Below are positions 15,476-23,200 of a stretch of 40,905 nucleotides of DNA, one piece after another. The stretch's first letter is position 1; the number at the start of each line of letters is the position of its first letter. The position numbers and the translations under genes are program-made. The notes beneath the pieces are model-generated. The model did not search any database and was not told the origin of the DNA. It saw nothing but the letters and a program-made list of their open reading frames with translations. Source of the DNA: an uncultured Bacilli bacterium (GTDB lineage Bacteria > Bacillota_I > Bacilli_A > RF39 > UBA660); the NCBI GenBank assembly GCA_947589675.1, contig CANQCI010000014.1, forward strand, positions 1 to 40,905, in the 5' to 3' direction.

Positions 15476-17784
15476 TATAATGCTCCATTTCTACTATCAT
15501 TTTTTCTAACTAATTTCCGACCGTATGAATTGGAGTCAGAAATTTGACTATTTTCTAAAGAAAATTGACTATAATTTTCAATATCAACCTTTTGACTAAA
15601 TACATCATTACGAATTTCATATTCGTTGTCTTCTTCCAAAGCTTGTGTCCAACTACACTTTGGTCGACTACATTTTTTTATTTTCTTCCATTTGACAACA
15701 ACAACTTCATGAGGAGTAATTTCTTCTCTTTGAACTTTATGACACACAGAACATTTATAAATAATTTTTTGACAACCCTCATCGCTATTCAAATAAATTA
15801 TATCTTCTTCTTTTTCATCACAACTATGATATGTTCTAGTTGCTGAGCAACCATCGTTTTGACATTCTTGATAATACTCACCACTTGGTAACTTTTTGCC
15901 AAAACTCCAATCATGAGCTCTGTTGACAGTTATTCCACAAACACATTCAATCGTTTCATTATTTTCATCGTAGCTTTCCACCGTATAAACATGCTTTGTA
16001 TCATGAGGTGTTACCACCTTAGCATCGCAATCTTTATCTTCACAATCTTGAACCCAATCATAATTTTGGTCAGCACCCGCCATATGAGGTTCCCCATATA
16101 AATGAACATGTTCTGTAATCCGTTTGCAATCACAATTAGGATTTAAACATTCTTCTACATAAATGTAACCACCATCACTAGTTCTTTCTAAATGTTTATT
16201 ACCAAATTTATGTTCTTTTCTAATAGTTTCGCCACAAGCACAAGCATATGTTTCCCCTGCATCATCATAGCCCATGAATGTAGAATAATCATGTTCATGC
16301 GTAGGTTCTTTAGTATAACTATAGCCACAACCATTATTTTGACAAGTATATTTAATACTTCCATCATCTAGGATATCTTCTTGTAAATTATGGGCAATAA
16401 CTTTATTATTACCACAAGAACAATCCCAATATTCATTTTCACTATCAGTACTATTTAATTTATATTCGTGAGTATGAACTTTTTCATAATTACAATAATC
16501 ATTTAAACATTCATATTTATAACCATTTTCATCAACAGTTTCTTTTATATTATGTTTATTAGTTAAAGTTTCCCCACAAGTACATGTAAAGTGTTCATAG
16601 GTATCATCATAACTACTTAACTTATAATCATGATGATGTTTTTCCGGAGTATTATGACTACCGGTATTACCACCATGGTTTGTTCCCGGAACACCTTGAC
16701 TTGGTGTACTAGGTGTACTTGGATTACTTGGAGTATTAGGATTACTTGGCTTACTTGGGTTTGTTGGTTTAGTTGGTTCCCCTGGTATATCTACACCCCA
16801 ATCACCCCGTTCATTAGGGTCAATAGCCCCTTGAGGGTCATCTTGCCCAGGAGCAACAGGTGCATCCCCAATAGATGCGGTCTTACTATAACCACAACCA
16901 TCATGTAAGCAAACATAAGTAACAGTCCCATCCCCATTAATATTTTTACCTATCACATGGGTCGTAACTAATTCATCACCACATACACACTTATGGACTT
17001 CATAAGTATCATCAAAAGAAATAATATCGCCATATTGATGTTCATGGTCTTTTTCTTCTTTATTCCCACATAGAGAACAAACAGCTTCATCTTTATTACT
17101 TGCTTCTTGATAAACACTATCCCCAAATTGACAAGCCTCAACAACATCATTTACTTTTTCATGTCCACATACCGTACATTCTAAAGTTTCTCTAATCGTA
17201 TGCGTACTATCACTATTAGCAATAATTTCTTTATTTACTTCCTTATATTCATGAAGTCTTGTTTCAACTTCCCCACAAACACAAGTTCTTTGTTCTACAT
17301 CATCAACATCAGCCCAAGCGGAAAACTCATGAACATGACTAACACTTGGTATATCTTCTTCTATTTTATTACTTACATTAATAGTATCTTTTTTATCATT
17401 ATTAACTGTTACATTACTAACTTCTTCTTTTATTACCTTATTAATATCTATTTCTTCTTGTCTAGAACTTACTTGTTGTTCTTCTTCCTTATTTATCTCA
17501 TTTTCTTCTATAATATCTTTAGTTTCTTCTTGTTGTAAATCACCTTCAATTATAAACAAATCTTCATTATTATGATTACTATGGCTACTATCCACTTCAT
17601 CACTATAAGAACTACCTCTATCAGGATTAACATTTGGCTTAGCAACATCATTAGCTTTCTTAATACCAAAGAAACCACCAATAGCGACAACACCAGTTAA
17701 GAAAAATGCGGCTACTCTTTGTTTAAGCCTTTTTCCATAACCAATTTTATTTTGTTTATTATCCTTTCGTTTTTTTATACTCAT
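15475..17784 (-). CDS. Cys/His-repeat surface protein, 769 residues
   Basis: First gene of the surface operon. A basic start and one hydrophobic segment (about 27-43, AFFLTGVVAIGGFFGIK) anchor it in the membrane. An acidic Glu/Asn/Ser region (45-150) leads to a series of short modules with the pattern HxHxY..(D)..Y..C-x-C-G-(E/N)....H.., often followed by ECxNxxC. Two or three modules precede a Pro/Asn/Thr/Ser-rich linker (about 305-370) and about six follow it. The Cys and His are spaced as in treble-clef or rubredoxin-like metal sites, so metal binding or disulfide-stapled mini-domains are the two options; I do not recognise a described family. ATG chosen at 17784, eight bases after GGGGAG; a TTG three bases earlier is possible. 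Confidence 0.8.
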   Translation of the reverse strand: MSIKKRKDNKQNKIGYGKRLKQRVAAFFLTGVVAIGGFFGIKKANDVAKPNVNPDRGSSYSDEVDSSHSNHNNEDLFIIEGDLQQEETKDIIEENEINKEEEQQVSSRQEEIDINKVIKEEVSNVTVNNDKKDTINVSNKIEEDIPSVSHVHEFSAWADVDDVEQRTCVCGEVETRLHEYKEVNKEIIANSDSTHTIRETLECTVCGHEKVNDVVEACQFGDSVYQEASNKDEAVCSLCGNKEEKDHEHQYGDIISFDDTYEVHKCVCGDELVTTHVIGKNINGDGTVTYVCLHDGCGYSKTASIGDAPVAPGQDDPQGAIDPNERGDWGVDIPGEPTKPTNPSKPSNPNTPSNPSTPSTPSQGVPGTNHGGNTGSHNTPEKHHHDYKLSSYDDTYEHFTCTCGETLTNKHNIKETVDENGYKYECLNDYCNYEKVHTHEYKLNSTDSENEYWDCSCGNNKVIAHNLQEDILDDGSIKYTCQNNGCGYSYTKEPTHEHDYSTFMGYDDAGETYACACGETIRKEHKFGNKHLERTSDGGYIYVEECLNPNCDCKRITEHVHLYGEPHMAGADQNYDWVQDCEDKDCDAKVVTPHDTKHVYTVESYDENNETIECVCGITVNRAHDWSFGKKLPSGEYYQECQNDGCSATRTYHSCDEKEEDIIYLNSDEGCQKIIYKCSVCHKVQREEITPHEVVVVKWKKIKKCSRPKCSWTQALEEDNEYEIRNDVFSQKVDIENYSQFSLENSQISDSNSYGRKLVRKNDSRNGAL

Positions 17785-17841
17785 CAATATTTCTCCCCTT
17801 TACATTTAAACCAAAACTCAATTAATGACTTGTACAAATTT

Positions 17842-17870
17842 ATTGTAATAGATTTGCCCTAAAAATTCAA
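17842..17870 (-). promoter_or_regulatory. Promoter of the surface-protein operon
   Basis: On the minus strand TTGAAT (17865-17870), 17 bp, TACAAT (17842-17847). It lies about 55 bases before the first gene of the seven-gene operon; no other promoter of comparable quality was seen within it. Confidence 0.6.
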
Positions 17871-17905
17871 GTAAAATTTTCAAAAATTTAATCATTTAAA
17901 TTTGA

Positions 17906-17935
17906 TTGACATAACCCCTGTTTATAAGCTAAAAT
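17906..17935 (+). promoter_or_regulatory. Promoter of the small RNA at 17942
   Basis: Consensus TTGACA (17906-17911), 18 bp, TAAAAT (17930-17935), placing the transcription start near 17942, just where the folded RNA begins. Confidence 0.7.
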
Positions 17936-17941
17936 TTAATT

Positions 17942-18041
17942 AGTGAGTGAGTAGTTCGCTGATATCCTAGAGGGTATAAGTAAATTATACCAGCAAGCTT
18001 GCCTTGTGGGTTCCTTTAGTCAGGGGAAAGCTCACTTTTTT
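17942..18041 (+). ncRNA. Unassigned structured small RNA, about 100 nt
   Basis: An RNA gene bounded by a consensus promoter and an eight-T terminator tail. The two ends pair (AGTGAG with CTCACT, plus a G-U pair). Inside, GCTG pairs with CAGC around a perfect 7-bp hairpin GGTATAA/TTATACC with a GTAAA loop, and TTCCT pairs with GGGAA in a 3' hairpin. There is no open reading frame of note. It is convergent with der and divergent from the surface operon. It does not contain the SRP RNA apical motif and is too short for 6S RNA, so I cannot name the family. Confidence 0.65.
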
Positions 18042-19346
18042 TTACTCATCATTTTTATTTTTAAATTGTAATACAATAGGTGTCCCAGTTAAATCAATAT
18101 TATCTCTAATTTGATTTTCTAAATACCTAGCATAACTAAAATGAACTAAACTTTTATCATTAACTTGAAAAGTAATCTTGGGAGGACAACTTTCGGTTTG
18201 ACTAACAAAATAGATTTTTAATCTTTTACCTTTATATGATGGAGCAACATGCATACTTGTTGCTTCATTAATAATATTATTTAAAACATTCGTAGGTATT
18301 TCTAAACGATTGTTAGTATAAGCTTTTTTAACCTCTGGCATTAATGATGCCATTCTTTTTTTAGTTAAAGCACTAACAAACACCACTTTAGCATAGGAAG
18401 CAAACTTAAATTCATCTTCTATATCACTTAACCAAGTTTTAATATCTTGATTAGGATTTTTAACCATATCCCATTTATTAACACATATTACAACCCCACA
18501 CCCAGCATCTATGGCATAAGATAAAATATGTTTATCATGTTCAATAATCCCCGTAGAAGCATCAACCACCAACACACAAACATCACTTCGCTCAATGGCT
18601 TTTAAACTTCTTAGCAAAGAATACTTCTCAACTGTTTCATATATCTTCCCTTTTTTTCGCATCCCTGCCGTATCAATTACAGTATATTCTTCATGATTAT
18701 ACATAAACTTCGTATCTATGGCATCTCTAGTTGTCCCGGCAATATCACTAACAATAACTCTACTTTCATTAAGTAAAGCATTAATCAAACTACTCTTCCC
18801 CACATTAGGTCGCCCTATCACACAAAACTTAATTGAATTATCTTCTTTTATTTCCTCAAGTTTTATATCTTTAGTTATTTCTTTTAATAAATTATCAAAA
18901 CCAATATTATGTTCCGCACTAACCGGAATAATTTTAGCAAAACCTAATTCATAAAAATTATAAATATTATTCATTCTTTTATCATTATCTATTTTATTAA
19001 CAACTACAATTACTTCTTTATGACTTTTTTTAAGTAAATCCCTGACGTGATAATCTGCGGCATCAGCATCATTTATGCCATCAACCACAAACAAAATTTT
19101 ATCTGCTTCATCTATCGCTAACTCGGCTTGCATAATAATATCTTTATCAAAATTATCTTCTCCTAAAATTATTCCCCCCGTATCTATTACATGAAATTTC
19201 TTATCTTGATAAGTACACGTTCCATATATTCTATCTCTTGTAATTCCTGGTGTATCTAAAATAATCGCTTTTTTTTCTTTAATTAAGCGATTAAATATGG
19301 AACTTTTCCCAACATTAGGTTTTCCAATTAAACAAACAGTTTGCAT
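18042..19346 (-). CDS. der: Ribosome-assembly GTPase Der (EngA)
   Basis: Double-GTPase needed for maturation of the 50S ribosomal subunit. Both G domains are complete over 434 residues: GKPNVGKSS (8-16), DTPGI and NKID in the first; GRPNVGKSS (about 179-187), DTAGM and NKWD in the second, then the C-terminal KH-like domain (SYKGKRLKIYFVSQT...GTPIVLQFK). ATG 4 bases after GGGGGAT. It is the third gene of the engB-pseudopilin-der operon; only 14 bases separate it from the pseudopilin gene. Confidence 0.97.
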   Translation of the reverse strand: MQTVCLIGKPNVGKSSIFNRLIKEKKAIILDTPGITRDRIYGTCTYQDKKFHVIDTGGIILGEDNFDKDIIMQAELAIDEADKILFVVDGINDADAADYHVRDLLKKSHKEVIVVVNKIDNDKRMNNIYNFYELGFAKIIPVSAEHNIGFDNLLKEITKDIKLEEIKEDNSIKFCVIGRPNVGKSSLINALLNESRVIVSDIAGTTRDAIDTKFMYNHEEYTVIDTAGMRKKGKIYETVEKYSLLRSLKAIERSDVCVLVVDASTGIIEHDKHILSYAIDAGCGVVICVNKWDMVKNPNQDIKTWLSDIEDEFKFASYAKVVFVSALTKKRMASLMPEVKKAYTNNRLEIPTNVLNNIINEATSMHVAPSYKGKRLKIYFVSQTESCPPKITFQVNDKSLVHFSYARYLENQIRDNIDLTGTPIVLQFKNKNDE

Positions 19347-19360
19347 AGTTATCCCCCATT

Positions 19361-19777
19361 CTAATTATTACTTATTTTATCTTTAATAACGGCATAAACC
19401 CGATTATTCTTCCGATATATTTGGGCTGTATCATTAAACATCGATTTTTTAGTAACGTTATTAGTAAATAACTTATTTCCAACACTATCTGTTTCTTCGG
19501 AATATAAGTATTGATTATCTAATAATTCTTTAACTGTTACGACTTTACAATTACTATAATTTTGCCCCGAAACAACACAAGTTTCCGTTAAAACATTAGG
19601 ATTAGATTGCCCATAGTCAATTGCGGCATGTCTTATTTCTTCATACTTAGCTTCTAACAATTTTTCATCTGATGAAGCACTAATCCCCATATAAGCATTA
19701 AAACTTAAAGTCATAATAACTCCCAGTAATACTAAAACCGCTAATAACTCCACTAAAGTAAATCCCTTTTTATTCAC
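19361..19777 (-). CDS. Type IV pilin-like pseudopilin
   Basis: A 138-residue protein with a prepilin leader: MNKKG/FTLVELLAVLVLLG. The cut before Phe and the glutamate at position +5 of the mature protein are the hallmarks of prepilin peptidase substrates. The hydrophobic helix runs to about residue 30, followed by a globular domain with two cysteines (ETCVVSGQNYSNC), which could form a disulfide. The start codon is GTG, with AAGGAG inside the last codons of engB and a 2-base gap to its stop. No other type IV pilus or competence gene is in the window, so prepilin peptidase and assembly ATPase must be elsewhere if it is processed. Confidence 0.88.
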   Translation of the reverse strand: MNKKGFTLVELLAVLVLLGVIMTLSFNAYMGISASSDEKLLEAKYEEIRHAAIDYGQSNPNVLTETCVVSGQNYSNCKVVTVKELLDNQYLYSEETDSVGNKLFTNNVTKKSMFNDTAQIYRKNNRVYAVIKDKISNN

Positions 19778-19779
19778 CT

Positions 19780-20370
19780 TTATTCACTCCTTAATTTACT
19801 TTCAATAATACTTAAAACCTCAGCTCTTCCCTTTTTCGTAATTGTTGAAAAAGTAATAAATTCATCAGCTTCTTTAAATTTTAAAGTATCTTTTATTAAT
19901 TTATCTTGTTTAGCTCGATTATTTTTACTAATTTTATCATATTTAGTAGCAATAATTGTTATATCTAAATTATAAAATTTTAAAAACTCATACATTAATA
20001 CATCATCTTCTGTTGGTTTATGCCGATAATCAATAAGCATAAAAACATGACGTAAATTACTTCTACTTTTTAAATATTCTTCAATCATTAACCCAAACTT
20101 CCGTTGTCGCTCTTTACTAACACTAGCATAACCATAACCAGGAACATCAACTAAATAAAAATCATCATTGATTAAATAGAAATTGAGGGTTTGGGTTTTC
20201 CCTGGTTTAGAACTAGTTCTCGCAAAATTCTTTCTTTCTATTAAAGTATTAATAAAACTCGATTTACCAACATTACTTCTTCCTACTAATAAAAACTCAC
20301 TTTTATTATCAGTTGGATATTGACTTTGGCGAACCGCAATAATAGGTTCTAACACTTTATTTATTGGCAT
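19780..20370 (-). CDS. engB: Ribosome-assembly GTPase EngB (YsxC/YihA)
   Basis: GTP-binding protein that takes part in late 50S assembly. The 196-residue product has G1 GRSNVGKSSFIN (about 30-41), the G2 region SSKPGKTQTLNFY, G3 DVPGYGYA, G4 as TKYD and the G5 region FSTITKKGR, the standard EngB set. ATG after TTAGGTGATGA. First gene of the operon with the pseudopilin and der, with its own upstream promoter. Confidence 0.96.
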   Translation of the reverse strand: MPINKVLEPIIAVRQSQYPTDNKSEFLLVGRSNVGKSSFINTLIERKNFARTSSKPGKTQTLNFYLINDDFYLVDVPGYGYASVSKERQRKFGLMIEEYLKSRSNLRHVFMLIDYRHKPTEDDVLMYEFLKFYNLDITIIATKYDKISKNNRAKQDKLIKDTLKFKEADEFITFSTITKKGRAEVLSIIESKLRSE

Positions 20371-20396
20371 AAACTCATCACCTAAGCTAATTATAT

Positions 20397-20426
20397 ATTA
20401 TAAAAAGTAAAATTGCAAATTTCCAA
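20397..20426 (-). promoter_or_regulatory. engB operon promoter
   Basis: On the minus strand TTGGAA (20421-20426), 18 bp, TATAAT (20397-20402), about 27 bases before the engB start codon. Confidence 0.5.
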
Positions 20427-20441
20427 AATAAAGCCATAATA

Positions 20442-20465
20442 AAACTAGAGTAAGCTCTCTAGTTT
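20442..20465 (-). terminator. Terminator downstream of the HipA-like gene
   Basis: Perfect 9-bp stem AAACTAGAG / CTCTAGTTT with a 6-base loop. On the minus strand TTTTATTAT follows. It separates the HipA-like operon from engB. Its arms also precede a T-run (CCTTTTTT) on the plus strand, so it could work in both directions. Confidence 0.7.
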
Positions 20466-20473
20466 CCTTTTTT

Positions 20474-20575
20474 AGGTTCCTCTTATGGTGGGAATCACCG
20501 CTTTTTTAAGTTCCTCTTAATGGTGGGAATCACCGCTTTTTTAGGTTCCTCTAAGGTGGGAATCACCGCTTTTTT
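20474..20575. repeat. Three tandem copies of a 33-35-bp element
   Basis: Copies begin at about 20474, 20509 and 20543. Each reads, on the plus strand, A(A/G)GTTCCTCTT, a variable spacer of 1-3 bases, then GGTGGGAATCACCGC and six T. Copies differ in one or two bases at the spacer. Within a copy GGTG can pair with CACC, or GGTTCC with GGAATC; both cannot form together. The T-run after each copy on the plus strand is terminator-like but the stem is short. The rest of the 244-bp gap holds the terminator and the engB promoter described separately. Confidence 0.8.
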
Positions 20576-20614
20576 GTATCTATAATATACCCTATTTTTT
20601 TAATATTGTCTACT

Positions 20615-21802
20615 TTATTCTTCTATTAATCTTTTTAATTTATTAATTTGTCTATTTAATATAATACATATCCGATTAATTCTTTTATCACTCATTTTCG
20701 TTATATTTTGATATTTATGTAATAAATCATCAAACCATTCAACTAAACCATTTAATTTAGATATATCTATTCTCTTTAAATCTTTAACAACCTTTATTAT
20801 TTCATCAAAAGGTTTTACTTCATAAAATAATCTACCACTACCAGATATATGAACTTCATCTTCATCATAATACTCAATATTTAAGCTTTGTCCATTATCA
20901 AAAATGGGAGCAACATCAACCCAATTTAAAGTATTAACATCTCTAATAATCCCAAAATTATTTAAATGCCGGTCTTCATTCATAATAATATAATCTAAAA
21001 TATACATATTTTCGACTTTTTCTCGAGCATTATTAATATTATGTTCTTCTAACTTTTTAATATATTCTTCATAATCTTGAAGACTATCATATCTTTTCAT
21101 ATCATTTCTAATTTGATAGCATGTAATAAGCTCGGTGTCTTTGGTGATAAAACAAGGACACTTTGATACCACCATATCTTTATAAACATCAATGGTATAT
21201 TCAACATGACTAAAACCCAGCCTAGCACATATTTCACTAGCTAAAGCTTCATTAAAGGGTTGCACTAATTCATTTTTATATCCACCTTTTAATAAATATC
21301 TTACACCTCCCTCAATAATCCAAGCTTTTTTTAACATTCCATCGGTTGTATTATTAGGTGTTTTTAAAGAAGTTTCTTTTACTACTCTTTTACTATTAGT
21401 TGCAAATGATGCTTCCAAAAACTCGGCATAATCAAAATCATTATCAAAGAAATTAACATCATCATAAGATATATTACTATCATATGGTTTCAGCCAGTAC
21501 TGGTCAGTTAAAGATAAACCATGGGCTTTATCAAGTAATTCATAAGGAGCGGTAATATTAAGCCGGTGCAATAATAAGTCTAATTTATCACGCCAAGCGG
21601 GAATACCTCGACCTTTAAACCAAGCACTTAAATTAGTTCGAAAAGGAGTATCATTAATATCATCTTCCATATAAAAACTTTTTAAAATATAAGGAGCATA
21701 ATCAATATTTTCTACTTCATATATTTTTACAAAAACTCCTGTGGCTGGGTCATATTCTGCCATTAGGACTTCCACATTTTTATTCATCAGTATGCATTTC
21801 AT
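20615..21802 (-). CDS. HipA-like kinase domain protein
   Basis: A 395-residue protein with a C-terminal HipA-type kinase fold. The catalytic loop is visible as NEDRHLNNFG (275-284: D277, N282), followed by the metal-binding FDNG (301-304) in APIFDNGQSL. K172 in YLLKGGYKNE and the glutamate in FNEALASEI are in the expected places for ATP binding. The N-terminal 100 residues are not recognisable. HipA-type toxins phosphorylate glutamyl-tRNA synthetase and are usually paired with HipB; no HipB is present here. Instead it follows a DUF4143 ATPase by 32 bases in one operon. ATG after GGGGAG. Confidence 0.8.
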   Translation of the reverse strand: MKCILMNKNVEVLMAEYDPATGVFVKIYEVENIDYAPYILKSFYMEDDINDTPFRTNLSAWFKGRGIPAWRDKLDLLLHRLNITAPYELLDKAHGLSLTDQYWLKPYDSNISYDDVNFFDNDFDYAEFLEASFATNSKRVVKETSLKTPNNTTDGMLKKAWIIEGGVRYLLKGGYKNELVQPFNEALASEICARLGFSHVEYTIDVYKDMVVSKCPCFITKDTELITCYQIRNDMKRYDSLQDYEEYIKKLEEHNINNAREKVENMYILDYIIMNEDRHLNNFGIIRDVNTLNWVDVAPIFDNGQSLNIEYYDEDEVHISGSGRLFYEVKPFDEIIKVVKDLKRIDISKLNGLVEWFDDLLHKYQNITKMSDKRINRICIILNRQINKLKRLIEE

Positions 21803-21834
21803 TTTAATACTCCCCTTCCTTTATATCTATTATT

Positions 21835-23031
21835 TTAAAACTCATCACTTAATAAAAAATCAATTAAATTTAAATGAATTATACCATCTCTTGATAAATT
21901 TACTTTATCTAAAGAAATAACATATTTAGGATTATTATCTTCAATACTTTTAAAAGCCCCAAACTCACGAGCCATGGTATCAGCGTGTCCCGCAATTTCA
22001 TAAGTTACTTGGAAATATTTAATACTTCCATCTTTCTTCGCTAAAAAATCTACTTCCCCATTTTTAGTTTTACCAATATATACTTCATAATTTCTATTTA
22101 TTAATTCATTATATACAATATTTTCTAAAACAACATAACTCTTAAATTCAGGATTGTTATTTTTAATTTGAGCAATCCCCACATCTGTAACATAATATTT
22201 ATTTAACGTTTTTAAAACTTCTTTTCCCGCAATATCATACCGATATACTTTTTTTAAAATTAAAGCTTTACATAAAGCATCTATATAACTATATAGTGTT
22301 TCATAAGATATTTTCTTATTTAAATATTTAATAATATTATCAGCCCTAAATTCTCTTCCAGTTGTTTCTATTAAATACTGTAATATTTTATCAAATAATC
22401 CTGTATCTTTAATATTTAATCTTTTAACAACATCTCTTAGAATAATAGAGTCATAAACACTATATAAATAATTTTTAATATCTATTTCTTGCGTAAATTC
22501 GCATCGATTAGGAAGTCCACCCCACCTAGCATAATCCCAAAAAGTATTTAAATCATGACCATCTTTATTAGTTAAAGAAACATATTCTTTATATGATAAA
22601 GGATTAATGTTAAATGATACATATCGTCCTGATAAAACGGTTGATAACTCTTGGGATAATAATTTACCATTCGAACCTGTTATAAATATACTAAGATTTT
22701 TAATTGATGCCCTTAAAGAATTAATAACTTTTTCAAAATTATCTACACTTTGGATTTCATCTAAAAATAAATAATATTTTTTATTATCTTTAATTTTATC
22801 TTTGATATATTTATTTAATTCTTTATAATCAAGTAATTTTTCAAATTCAATAAATTCAAAATTAATAAATATTATATGCTCATCATCTATTTTCTTATCC
22901 TTTTTTAATTCCGCAATTATTTGGGATAATATTACGGATTTGCCGCATCTTCTGATACCCACTAAAATTTTAATTAAATCGGAGTCATAAAACCCTCTTA
23001 TCTTAGCTAAATAACTTTCTCTTAAAAGCAT
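21835..23031 (-). CDS. AAA ATPase with DUF4143 domain (first copy)
   Basis: Predicted cytoplasmic ATPase, 398 residues. Walker A is GIRRCGKS (25-32) and Walker B FLDEIQ (about 91-96). The middle contains the arginine-finger-like TGSNGKLLS and the SGRY..F.INPLSYKEY stretch typical of the AAA_14 family. The DUF4143 C-terminal domain has EVDFLAKKDGSIKYFQVTYEI, which resembles the core of the PD-(D/E)XK nuclease fold. The biochemical function of this family is not established. I chose the ATG at 23031 because GGGTG precedes it; the promoter leaves almost no leader for the GTG at 23040. It leads an operon with the HipA-like gene. Confidence 0.88.
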   Translation of the reverse strand: MLLRESYLAKIRGFYDSDLIKILVGIRRCGKSVILSQIIAELKKDKKIDDEHIIFINFEFIEFEKLLDYKELNKYIKDKIKDNKKYYLFLDEIQSVDNFEKVINSLRASIKNLSIFITGSNGKLLSQELSTVLSGRYVSFNINPLSYKEYVSLTNKDGHDLNTFWDYARWGGLPNRCEFTQEIDIKNYLYSVYDSIILRDVVKRLNIKDTGLFDKILQYLIETTGREFRADNIIKYLNKKISYETLYSYIDALCKALILKKVYRYDIAGKEVLKTLNKYYVTDVGIAQIKNNNPEFKSYVVLENIVYNELINRNYEVYIGKTKNGEVDFLAKKDGSIKYFQVTYEIAGHADTMAREFGAFKSIEDNNPKYVISLDKVNLSRDGIIHLNLIDFLLSDEF

Positions 23032-23048
23032 AACTATCACCCAAACTA

Positions 23049-23077
23049 ATTATACAAACTTTAAAGATATTTGTAAA
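23049..23077 (-). promoter_or_regulatory. Promoter of the DUF4143/HipA-like operon
   Basis: On the minus strand TTTACA (23072-23077), 17 bp, TATAAT (23049-23054). The -35 box overlaps the end of the 30-bp palindrome at 23075-23104. Confidence 0.7.
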
Positions 23078-23104
23078 GTTATTACGATACATCGTAATAA
23101 CTTT
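23075..23104. promoter_or_regulatory. Palindromic operator of the DUF4143/HipA-like operon
   Basis: Perfect inverted repeat: AAAGTTATTACGAT, two bases, ATCGTAATAACTTT. A related weaker pair TTATTAC...GTAATAA lies at 23118-23139. Position over the -35 box suggests a repressor site; the binding protein is unknown. Confidence 0.7.
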
Positions 23105-23117
23105 TGGATTTAGATAA

Positions 23118-23139
23118 TTATTACAGTTAAGCGTAATAA
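23118..23139. promoter_or_regulatory. Secondary operator-like half-site pair
   Basis: TTATTAC and GTAATAA, 7-bp arms spaced by 8 bases, share the GTAATAACTTTT sequence with the stronger palindrome 14 bp away. A second copy of the same site. Confidence 0.5.
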
Positions 23140-23146
23140 CTTTTTG

Positions 23147-23165
23147 AGGGACAAGTTTTGTCCCT
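23147..23165. repeat. AGGGACAA hairpin before the gene at 23201
   Basis: Arms AGGGACAA / TTGTCCCT, 8 bp perfect, 3-base loop. It is 36 bp upstream of the plus-strand gene; role unknown. Confidence 0.5.
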
Positions 23166-23200
23166 TTAGTTAATAAACTTAAAATAAAGGAGGAAAAAAT

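Noticed and set aside
16630-16908. Open frame on the plus strand opposite the Cys/His-repeat gene
   Set aside because: Product is a Thr/Trp/Ile repeat that mirrors the Pro/Asn/Ser linker codons; no ribosome site.
17942-18041. SRP RNA or 6S RNA gene
   Set aside because: No GGAAGGAAGCAGCC-like apical motif for SRP RNA, and the transcript is about half the length of 6S RNA. Left unassigned.
20474-20575. CRISPR array
   Set aside because: Only three copies, with almost no spacer between them (1-3 variable bases are inside the repeat), and no cas gene.
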